Positions 8,127 to 16,166 of a stretch of DNA of 64,000 bases are shown here, in pieces. How positions within the stretch are numbered: position 1 is the stretch's first letter; each line of letters starts with the position of its first letter. The notes below the pieces were generated by a model. The model worked only from the letters and a program-made list of their open reading frames with translations, had not been told where the DNA came from and ran no database searches. This DNA comes from Actinopolyspora saharensis (GTDB lineage Bacteria; Actinomycetota; Actinomycetes; Mycobacteriales; Pseudonocardiaceae): assembly GCF_900100925.1 (NCBI RefSeq), contig NZ_FNKO01000002.1:248001-312000 (forward strand), written 5' to 3'. A program made the translations under genes and the position numbers.

Positions 8127-10505
8127 CTGGACGAGAACGAAGCACGATTACTCGCGGTCCTGCGCGCCGGAACGGATCCGGGCGAGGCCGGCCGCGAGCG
8201 GAGGTTGCTGACCGTCTGGCGTGGCCTGCTCGCGGATCCGGCGCGGCCCCCGTGGGCCACCGGGTTGCTGCACCGGCTGAGGTCGGCGGAGGAGCCCCCT
8301 TCCGAGGGGACGGAACCAGCGCGGGCGGGGCTGTTCGGGAAATTCCCCGAAGCGCGGGGACGGCTGCTGGGGATGCTGCACGGGTGCGCCACGGCCGAGG
8401 CGTTCGTCCGCGGGAGCACCGCGGCCACCGCCCGCACCACCGCGGTGCTGTCCGTAGTGGAGTCCCTGGTCCACGCCCACGCGGAGTGGCGGACCAGCGG
8501 GGACGCCGACCCGGTCTCGGCCGCCCTCCGGGGACAGCAGCGTTGGCTGCACTCCCGCGGGCTCGCCTGGCAGGACTGCGTGCCGCACCGTCCGGACGAG
8601 ACCGAGCCGCGCGGGTGGCTGGCCGCCGACGAGCGGATGCGGACGGCTGGTGAGGGGGATGCGGTGACGCTGACCGCCCTGGCCCGCATCGCGGCGGGTG
8701 AGCGCCCCGGTTCCCCGGAAGAGCCCGGCAACGGCGCCGGTTCGGCCGGTGCCGTTCCGCTCGGCGCGGCTGCCGCGCTGTGGGCCGCGGACGCGCACTC
8801 CGCGCTCGTGCTGGGTGAGCGCATCGCCGCGCTCACCCACGGCGGGCCGGACGGGCACCGCCCCGCGGGGGTGCTGGCCGCCGTGCTGTTCGCGGTGCTG
8901 CGCGGCGAGGATCTGGAGAGCGGTTCGGAGGCGGCCCTGGGGCTGCTGCCGCACGACCGGCCGTGCGAGCAACCGGCCGAGGCCGTTCGGCTGGCCCGGT
9001 TCCGCCCGGCCGGACTGGTGCCGAGCCGGAGGAACCTGGAAGCCGCCGCCGACGGGAACACCGGCTCGGGGGCGCTGGCGGTGGCGCTGCGCGCGGCGCT
9101 CGGTTGTTCCGGGGACTTCACCGGCGCGCTGCGCGTCGCCTCCGACCACGGCGGGGACACCGCGGCCTCGACGATGCTCTGCGGCCAGCTGCTCGGAGCG
9201 CTGCACGGCCCGGAAGTTCTCGGTTCGGGTCCGCACCGCGCGCCGTCCGTGGCGCCGCTGCTCGAACGCGTCACCACCGAAGCCGCGTCCGAGTTCGGCC
9301 CCCGGCCGGAGACCCCACCGCAGTGGACGAACCACCCCCCGGGCCGCTCGCCGGAGGAAGGTGCGGAGCAGCCGGAGCGAGCGGAGGAGCGGGGGCACGA
9401 GCCCGCCGGTGAGGACTGGCAGTCCCGCTTCGTGCAGTGCGTGCGCGGCTGCGCCGCCGGGGAGGCCCTGGGTGGGGCCGTCACCGCGGAGACCTGGCGC
9501 GAGATCAGGGACCGCTACGGCTCCGAGGGGATCCGGGAGTACGTTCCGGCGGGGTATCCGTCCGGGCGGATCGGCAGCGAGACCCAGCTGCTGCTGTTCA
9601 CTCTGGAGGGTGTGGTCCGCGCGGGCGTGGCCGGGCGGAGCGGCGAATCCCCGCGGGTTCCGACCCGGCAGGTGCAGCACGCCTGCCAGCGCTGGCTGCA
9701 CACCCAGCACCTGAGCTGGGCGCGCGCGGCGGGCGAGTTCCTGTCCACCACCCCGGAGCCGGACGGTTGGCTCGTGGAGCAGCGTGCGCTGTTCCAGACC
9801 CGCACCCCGGGCAGGACGATGATGCGCACGCTGATCGCCTTCGCCAAGGGGCAGCGCGAGATGGGCGATCCGGAGACCCCGGAGACCGACTCGGACGGCA
9901 GCACCGCGCTGCTGCGCGCCGTGCCCGCCGCGCTGTGGAGCGCCGAGGACGCGGAGACCTTCCACGTGGCCGCCGAGCTCGCCGCCCTGACCCACGGTCA
10001 CCGCGACGTGCGGCTGAGCACGGGCATGCTGGCGGTGCTGATCGCGCGGCTGCTGCGCGGGGCGAGCCTCTCCGAGGGGATCACCGCCGCGCTGGAGGAG
10101 CTGGACGAGCACCCCGAGGGCGGCACCGTCCGCGCCGGGGTGGGCGCGGCGCTCGAACTCGCCGAGTCGGGGGTGGTCCCGCCCGAGCGCGTCGAGAACA
10201 CCCTCGGAGCCGGGTTCAAAGCGGTGGAGGCCCTCGGGATCGGGCTCTACTCCGCGCTGAGCGCGCACGGGGACTTCGCCACCGGGCTGCGGATCGCCGT
10301 CAACCACTCCGGCAACAGCTCCGTGTGCGGGGCCGTCAGCGGCGGGCTGCTGGCGCTGTCCGCTCCCGAGACAGTGGGCGAGCACTGGTTCCTCGAGCTG
10401 GAGCTGCGCGAGGCGGTGGAGCGCATGGCCACCGACGCCGCGCGCGAGTTCGGCCCCGCTCCCCCGGATACCCCCGAGTGGTTCGAGCGCTACCCGGCGA
10501 GCTGA
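8127..10505 (+). CDS. ADP-ribosylglycohydrolase-like protein with two degenerate domains
   Basis: The second member of the array has two DraG-like domains, D (about 73-400) and E (about 432-790). Both keep the scaffold landmarks of the upstream protein, including QRWLHTQ or QRWLHSR, ALTHG and a C-terminal SDHGG/NHSG segment. The aspartates that bind metal are largely replaced: D has no DD pair, although GDTAAS remains, and E reads GSETQLL and GNSSV. It is therefore probably a binding or regulatory pseudo-enzyme rather than a hydrolase. In-frame coding extends upstream of TTG 8205 to a stop at 8103; the extra stretch, DENEARLLAVLR, matches the segment before domain C of the neighbour. I chose CTG 8127, which has GAGAGG 9 bases upstream; TTG 8205 lacks ribosome-site spacing. 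The gene lies 130 bp after the larger gene, likely cotranscribed. Confidence 0.75.
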   Translation: MDENEARLLAVLRAGTDPGEAGRERRLLTVWRGLLADPARPPWATGLLHRLRSAEEPPSEGTEPARAGLFGKFPEARGRLLGMLHGCATAEAFVRGSTAATARTTAVLSVVESLVHAHAEWRTSGDADPVSAALRGQQRWLHSRGLAWQDCVPHRPDETEPRGWLAADERMRTAGEGDAVTLTALARIAAGERPGSPEEPGNGAGSAGAVPLGAAAALWAADAHSALVLGERIAALTHGGPDGHRPAGVLAAVLFAVLRGEDLESGSEAALGLLPHDRPCEQPAEAVRLARFRPAGLVPSRRNLEAAADGNTGSGALAVALRAALGCSGDFTGALRVASDHGGDTAASTMLCGQLLGALHGPEVLGSGPHRAPSVAPLLERVTTEAASEFGPRPETPPQWTNHPPGRSPEEGAEQPERAEERGHEPAGEDWQSRFVQCVRGCAAGEALGGAVTAETWREIRDRYGSEGIREYVPAGYPSGRIGSETQLLLFTLEGVVRAGVAGRSGESPRVPTRQVQHACQRWLHTQHLSWARAAGEFLSTTPEPDGWLVEQRALFQTRTPGRTMMRTLIAFAKGQREMGDPETPETDSDGSTALLRAVPAALWSAEDAETFHVAAELAALTHGHRDVRLSTGMLAVLIARLLRGASLSEGITAALEELDEHPEGGTVRAGVGAALELAESGVVPPERVENTLGAGFKAVEALGIGLYSALSAHGDFATGLRIAVNHSGNSSVCGAVSGGLLALSAPETVGEHWFLELELREAVERMATDAAREFGPAPPDTPEWFERYPAS

Positions 10506-10583
10506 ACCGTCCGGATGGCCGGGGACCGCACCGCGCGCCTCCGCGGTGTCGTCACACGCGCCCGGCGCGGCTAGGCTGCCCGC

Positions 10584-11360
10584 ATGGCCGACGAACTCGT
10601 GCATCGCGAAGTGGACAACGGGGTCGCCACGATCACGCTCGACTCGCCGCACAACCGCAACGCGCTGTCCGCGCGACTGCGCGGGGAACTGCTCGAAGCG
10701 CTGGACGCCTCCGCGGCGGACGACTCGACGCGGCTGATCGTGCTCGACCACACCGGACCGGTGTTCTGCGCCGGGATGGACCTCAAGGAGTCCCGCTCCG
10801 AGAGCGCTGAGAACCAGGGGATCAACGAGGTCCCCCGGCTGGTGGAGCGGATCTGGAACAGCCCGAAACCGGTGGTCGCGAAGCTGGCCGGACCGGCGCG
10901 GGCCGGTGGGCTCGGCCTGGTCTCGGCCGCCGACATCGCCGTCGCCGCCGAGGAGGCCACCTTCGCCTTCAGCGAGGTCCGCATCGGAGTCGTGCCCGCC
11001 GTGATCTCGGTTACCGTGCTGCCGCTGCTGCGGGCGCGGCAGGCCCACGAGCTGTTCCTCACCGGCGAGACCTTCGACGCGCGCCGCGCGGTGGACATCG
11101 GGCTGCTCAACTCGGCGGTGCCCGCCGAGCGGCTCGACACCGAAGTGACCCGCTACAGCGGGATGCTGGCCGAGGGAGCCCCGAACGCGCTGGCCGCGAC
11201 CAAGGAGATGCTCCGCTCGCCACGCCCCGACGATCTGGAGACGGACTTCGCGAACATGCTGGAGCTGTCGGCCCGCCACTTCACGAGCGAGGAGGCAGCC
11301 GAGGGGATGCGGGCCTTCGCCGAGAAGCGCGCCCCCTCCTGGGCGCAGCGCTCCGAATAA
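10584..11360 (+). CDS. enoyl-CoA hydratase/isomerase family protein
   Basis: This 258-residue protein is a complete crotonase-fold enzyme. The CoA/oxyanion segment VFCAGMDLKES occurs near residue 60, and the second oxyanion-hole region LAGPARAGGLGLVSAADIA near 97-115, followed by FSEVRIGVVPAVIS. Members hydrate or isomerise enoyl-CoA thioesters in fatty-acid or amino-acid degradation. At the positions of the classical hydratase glutamates only one acidic residue (in FSEVRIG) is obvious, so isomerase or another crotonase chemistry is possible. It follows the DraG genes by 80 bp on the same strand and could be read through from them, although no functional link is evident. The physiological substrate cannot be inferred. 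Confidence 0.85.
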   Translation: MADELVHREVDNGVATITLDSPHNRNALSARLRGELLEALDASAADDSTRLIVLDHTGPVFCAGMDLKESRSESAENQGINEVPRLVERIWNSPKPVVAKLAGPARAGGLGLVSAADIAVAAEEATFAFSEVRIGVVPAVISVTVLPLLRARQAHELFLTGETFDARRAVDIGLLNSAVPAERLDTEVTRYSGMLAEGAPNALAATKEMLRSPRPDDLETDFANMLELSARHFTSEEAAEGMRAFAEKRAPSWAQRSE

Positions 11361-11466
11361 GAGAGTGCGCGGCTTGGTCTGCTCGGGTGGTTGCCGTGGG
11401 GGAACCTCAGTCGGGGTCTCGCTGCGGGTGCCCCGACATCGGGTAGCGACCTACACAACGTCGGGG
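11361..11466 (+). repeat. dispersed structured intergenic repeat, copy A
   Basis: About 106 bp starting right after the crotonase stop with GAGAGTGCGCGGCTTGGT. The same element is found inverted at 49010-49106, and its central 50 bp at 12135-12185. The conserved core contains GCGGGTGCCCCGA-TCGGGTAGCG, which can fold into a short hairpin (CCCGA/TCGGG). There is no open reading frame and no terminal repeat or target duplication that I could identify, so it may be a non-autonomous mobile remnant or a structured transcription-end element. Confidence 0.65.
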
Positions 11467-11506
11467 CCGTCCTCGCGAGACCCGTGACTGAGAACCCCCG
11501 GCGGCG

Positions 11507-11556
11507 CCGGTTGAACGGGTGGTGAAGAGCGGCTCCGCCGCTTGCTCGCCAACCGG
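11507..11556. terminator. nested hairpin between convergent genes
   Basis: CCGGTTG (11507-11513) pairs with CAACCGG (11550-11556), enclosing the smaller hairpin AGCGGC-TCC-GCCGCT. It lies between the crotonase gene (plus) and the barstar-like gene (minus), so it can terminate transcription from either side. No U-tract follows, as is usual in high-GC actinomycetes. Confidence 0.5.
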
Positions 11557-11601
11557 CCCATCCGAGTGAGTACTCGTCCAAGCCGCGCGGAGAGCGCTCC
11601 G

Positions 11602-12030
11602 CTACTCGGCGTCCCCGCCCTCGGCGCAGACCGCCCGGAACACGCGCTCACCCGACTCCTGGGCGGCCGCCACCAGCACGGACCCGATCCCGCGGTACGC
11701 CTTGGGATCGTGCTCGGCCAGCACGCGGTGGTTCGACCAGACCAGCACGTGCTCCCCGGCGGGCAGCCACGACAGGTCGATCAGGCAGTCGTGCAGCGCG
11801 TCCAGATTGCGCCCCGCCCACTCCGGGAACGACAGCTCGGCCGCGACCGCGTCCAGCATCATCCGCTTGCTGACCACTTCGGAACCGTCCACCACGTGTG
11901 CGAAGGCACCAGCGGACCGCACCTGCCGCACGGCTTCCTCGGTGGTGTCGAACACGGGCAGCGGAGCTGGCTCGGGCACCGCGGCTTCCTTCCTCGCGTT
12001 CCGCTTCAGAAACCCAACCGGACTCATCAT
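11602..12030 (-). CDS. barstar-like (ribonuclease inhibitor family) protein
   Basis: The 142-residue product matches the barstar fold: a strand-helix opening (AGAFAHVVDGSEVVSKRMMLDA), the signature FPEWAGRNLDALHDCLID around residue 70-90, and a C-terminal strand/helix with VLVWSNHRVLAEHDPKAY. Barstar inhibits barnase-type RNases in the cytoplasm, and family members often protect against RNase toxin domains. No barnase or polymorphic-toxin gene is visible in the flanking 10 kb, so it is an orphan here. The start is one of two adjacent ATGs (12030, 12027); a TTG at 12036 is also in frame. Its 3' end faces the crotonase gene across a hairpin. Confidence 0.8.
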   Translation of the reverse strand: MMSPVGFLKRNARKEAAVPEPAPLPVFDTTEEAVRQVRSAGAFAHVVDGSEVVSKRMMLDAVAAELSFPEWAGRNLDALHDCLIDLSWLPAGEHVLVWSNHRVLAEHDPKAYRGIGSVLVAAAQESGERVFRAVCAEGGDAE

Positions 12031-12134
12031 CGACAACCGCGCAATTCGATCTCAACGTCCGCCGACGCGGACGATTCCTTCGCGACCATTCATCAAGATG
12101 TTCACGTTCAGATTGTCATAGCTGGTCACTCGGC

Positions 12135-12185
12135 GGAACCTCTCGCGGGCTCTCGCTGCGGGGCCCCGGCATCGGGCAGCGACCC
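12135..12185 (+). repeat. dispersed structured repeat, partial copy B
   Basis: This stretch starts GGAACCTC and continues TCTCGCTGCGGGG, then CATCGGGCAGCGACC. It aligns with the central 50 bp of copy A (11401-11452) with only a handful of differences. CGCTGC and GCAGCG at its two ends can pair. It lies between the barstar-like gene and a tiny membrane-protein gene. Confidence 0.55.
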
Positions 12186-12221
12186 CCGCTCCCAACTAAC
12201 GATCCGATCGAAAAACATCGA

Positions 12222-12314
12222 TCAGACGACATCGACGTGCTCGGCGACCCAGCCGAACACGACCAGAGCGATCATCACAAGCAGCACGAGCGTTATGCGG
12301 GCACGCGAATTCAC
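12222..12314 (-). CDS. 30-residue single-pass membrane microprotein
   Basis: A GTG start preceded by a strong GGAGGCGAGG site opens a 30-codon frame ending TGA. The product begins MNSRAR, then has one hydrophobic helix (about residues 7-24, ITLVLLVMIALVVFGWVA) and a short acidic tail EHVDVV. It is read in the same direction as the small membrane-protein gene ending at 12336 and starts 21 bp after it, so the two are probably cotranscribed. Function unknown. The ribosome site, uninterrupted hydrophobic helix and positive N-terminus argue that it is real, but 30 codons could be chance. Confidence 0.5.
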   Translation of the reverse strand: MNSRARITLVLLVMIALVVFGWVAEHVDVV

Positions 12315-12335
12315 CCTCGCCTCCGGCGGAATCGA

Positions 12336-12620
12336 TCAGGAGTGAACACTGCGCCGCCCCGCCCCGACACGTCGCCATCTCACACCGAGTCCGGACCCCG
12401 CCCGTCCGCGAACGTGGCGTTCCCGCCTGCGCAACGGCGGTTCGGCGTCCCGAACCCTCGTCAGCTTGGCCGAGACCTCGTCCGTGATCCGGTCGACCAG
12501 GCGAGCGACGAGCCAGCACAGCGGGACGAGCACGGCCAGTACCAGCGTCACCTGGAACGGGTAGGCGAGCATCACGAGCCACGACTCGACCCCGTCCCAT
12601 AACGCGACCAGTTCGCCCAT
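12336..12620 (-). CDS. small membrane protein of unknown function
   Basis: The 94-residue product (MGELVALWDGVESW) has an N-terminal amphipathic stretch, a single strong hydrophobic segment at about residues 20-40 (PFQVTLVLAVLVPLCWLVA), a short charged helix, and an Arg-rich C-terminus likely on the cytoplasmic side. No enzymatic motif was recognised. A GTG one codon earlier is an alternative start. The gene lies directly upstream of a 30-codon membrane microprotein with a very good ribosome site, suggesting a two-gene unit. Arginine-rich tails can arise from over-read frames in high-GC DNA, but the well-formed first half supports a real gene. Confidence 0.6.
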   Translation of the reverse strand: MGELVALWDGVESWLVMLAYPFQVTLVLAVLVPLCWLVARLVDRITDEVSAKLTRVRDAEPPLRRRERHVRGRAGSGLGVRWRRVGAGRRSVHS

Positions 12621-12801
12621 CACGAGAAGTCAGCGTACCCCGAGGTCTTCGAGAACGTGCGCGGGTGCCCCGGAGCGTCCGCGAGCCCGGTTGCCACCCG
12701 CGTGTGGCCGCCCCACCCCGTGATCGGGGAAAACGGATCCCCGACGGGCGAGCGCCCCGGATCCCGGATGCTCCGGAGAACCCGATCAGCGGGAAGCCCT
12801 C

Positions 12802-13692
12802 CTACCCCTCGGCCGAGCGCTGCCTGATGGAATCGATCACGGCGCTGAAGTCGTAGCCACCGCCTCCCTCGGAGTTGAACCGCTCGTAGATGTTCGCGGC
12901 GAGCCGCCCCACCTCCGTGTCCACACCGCTGCGCTCTGCCGCCGAGACCGCGAGCCCGAGGTCCTTGAGCATCAGCTCGGCGGCGAACCCGGGTTCGTAG
13001 TCGTGATCGGCCCTGCTCGTGTCCACCATGCCCGGCACGGGGCAGTTGGTGGTCAACGACCAGCACTGGCCGGTGGAGATCGAGGCGACGTCGTACAGCG
13101 CCCGGTGCGAGAGCCCGAGCTTCTCCCCGAGCACGAACGCCTCGGCCACGCCCAGCATCGAGGCCGCCAGCATGAGGTTGTTGCACATCTTGGTGACCTG
13201 GCCGTTGCCCGCCCCACCGCAGTGGATCACCTTGCGGGCCATCGGTTCCAGGAACTCCTGCGCGGACCGGTAGGCCTGCTCACCGCCCCCGACCATGAAG
13301 GTCAGCGTCCCGGCCTCGGCCCCGGCCGTACCCCCGGAAACCGGCGCGTCCACCGAGTCCAGCCCGGCCCGGGCGGCCAGCTCGTGGGCCCGCCGGGAGT
13401 CCGCGACGTCCACGGTCGAGGAATCGACCAGCAGCGTCCCCCCGGAAACCGAACCGAGGATCTCGTCGTAGCACTCCAGCAGGTGCTTGCCCCCCGGAAG
13501 CATCGTGATCACGGCGTCGGCGCCGTCGACGGCGTCGACGGCCGAGTCCACGGCCGTCACCCCGTGCTCCGCCGCGCTCCGCAGCACGTCGGACGAAAGG
13601 TCGAACCCCCGTACGGTGTTTCCGGCTTTGACCAGGTTCGCCGACATGGGCCCGCCCATGTGTCCCAGCCCGATGAATCCGATGACAGCCAT
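12802..13692 (-). CDS. mmsB: 3-hydroxyisobutyrate dehydrogenase
   Basis: The 296-residue protein oxidises 3-hydroxyisobutyrate to methylmalonate semialdehyde with NAD in valine degradation. The N-terminal Rossmann motif FIGLGHMGGPMSANL is at residues 4-18, the substrate segment DAPVSGGTAGAEAGTLTFMVGG at about 118-139, and the catalytic lysine lies in GNGQVTKMCNN near 170. Length and domain order are typical. I start at the ATG giving MAVIGFIG, with AGAAAGGTAG upstream, rather than at an in-frame codon 13 residues earlier. It is the last gene of a four-gene minus-strand operon with mmsA, an acyl-CoA dehydrogenase and 3-hydroxyisobutyryl-CoA hydrolase, which together cover isobutyryl-CoA to propionyl-CoA. 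Confidence 0.95.
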   Translation of the reverse strand: MAVIGFIGLGHMGGPMSANLVKAGNTVRGFDLSSDVLRSAAEHGVTAVDSAVDAVDGADAVITMLPGGKHLLECYDEILGSVSGGTLLVDSSTVDVADSRRAHELAARAGLDSVDAPVSGGTAGAEAGTLTFMVGGGEQAYRSAQEFLEPMARKVIHCGGAGNGQVTKMCNNLMLAASMLGVAEAFVLGEKLGLSHRALYDVASISTGQCWSLTTNCPVPGMVDTSRADHDYEPGFAAELMLKDLGLAVSAAERSGVDTEVGRLAANIYERFNSEGGGGYDFSAVIDSIRQRSAEG

Positions 13693-13747
13693 GGCCGATC
13701 TACCTTTCTCGTGATCCGACACTGTGACCACCGAGGGGCACCGGACC

Positions 13748-14802
13748 TCAGCCGGAGAGACCGAGATCCCCTCCGGTGGGACGTTCGAAGAAGGCGGCGA
13801 CGCGTTGCTCGTCGACGTCCTCCAGCCGGGCGGGCGACCAGGAGGGATCGCGGTCCTTGTCCACCAGCGTCGCGCGCACCCCCTCGACGAAGTCGCCCAG
13901 GTGGGTGCACGCCAGCGAGACGCGGTACTCCTGGTCGAGCACCTCCTCCAGCGAGCCCAGCCCGCGCGCGGCGCGCAGCGCGCTCAGGGTGACCTTCAGC
14001 GAGGTCGGCGACTTGGTCGAGATCGTCCGGGCCGCTTCCTGCGCCGCCTCCTCGGGGCGCGCACGCAGCCCCTCCAGGATCTCCTCCACCGAGTCGCGCG
14101 CGTAGACCTCGTCGATCCACTCACGCGCCTCGCCCAGCTCGGAGCGCGGGGGCGTGGTGGAGTACTTCTCCAGGGCTGCCTCCACGTCGCCCGCCCCGAG
14201 CGCGGAGATCAGTTCCCCGAGGTCGTCGCTCGCGACGTAGTGGTCGGCCAGCCCGCAGTGCACCGCGTCGGCCCCGCTGACCGGAGCACCGGTCAGCGCC
14301 ATGTGCGTGCCGAGCTCGCCCGGAGCGCGCGAGAGCAGGTGGGTGCCGCCGACGTCGGGGACGAACCCGATCCCCACCTCGGGCATGCCCACCTTGGAGC
14401 GCTCGGTGACCACGCGGTGCGAACCGTGGGCCGAAATCCCGACGCCGCCGCCCATGCAGATGCCGTCCATGATTCCCACGACCGGCTTCGGGTAGCGCGC
14501 CAGCGCGGCGTTCATCCGGTACTCGGCCGCCCAGAACGTCTCGGTGAGCTCCGGTTCGTCCGCCTTGATCGCGTCGTACATCGCGCGGATGTCCCCGCCT
14601 GCGCACAGTCCGCGCTCACCGGCGCCCTCGATGAGCACCGCGCGCACCCTGTCGTCGGTGCGCCACTGGTCCAGCGCGGTCAGCACCGCCCGGACCATGT
14701 CGTAGGTCAGCGAGTTCAGGGCCTTCGGCCGGTTGAGCGTGATCCGCCCGAGCGCTCCCCACACCTCGAACAGCACCTGCTGCTCGTCGTTCTCCTGGCT
14801 CG

Positions 14803-14806
<4 letters not shown>
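13748..14806 (-). CDS. 3-hydroxyisobutyryl-CoA hydrolase (crotonase family)
   Basis: A 352-residue crotonase superfamily protein of the HIBYL-CoA hydrolase branch, which releases 3-hydroxyisobutyrate from its CoA ester in valine catabolism. The branch-specific segments are GLCAGGDIRAMYD (about 66-78), GICMGGGVGISAHGSHRVVT (about 112-131) and PEVGIGFVPDVGGTHLLSR. The protein is about 90 residues longer than a simple enoyl-CoA hydratase because of the C-terminal hydrolase extension. Its ATG overlaps the stop of the upstream acyl-CoA dehydrogenase by 4 bp (ATGA), indicating translational coupling. It could be annotated generically as enoyl-CoA hydratase, but the operon and extra C-terminal domain favour the hydrolase. 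Confidence 0.9.
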
Positions 14807-15984
<1,178 letters not shown>

Positions 15985-16166
15985 TTGGTACTCCTGCTCG
16001 ATCGGGAACGCCGGTTCGCGGCTTCGTTTCCTCGCGTCTCGCCGGGCACGCCCCGCGGGGCACCGGCCGTGGCCGCTCGTGGAACCGGGCGGGATCACCC
16101 CCGGTTCCGCGAGCGGAGGAGCGTCGACTCACCCGCCGACCACCGACCAACCGCGCGGAGCGCGCG

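Noticed and set aside
4478..9484. A 1668-codon open frame antisense to the DraG genes
   Set aside because: It is the mirror of strong coding DNA at high GC; its translation is Arg/Gly/Ser-rich low complexity with no ribosome site, while the sense strand encodes clear DraG domains.
8148..11279. A 1043-codon antisense frame across the second DraG gene and crotonase
   Set aside because: Same shadow effect; composition biased to Arg, Gly and His with no recognisable domain.
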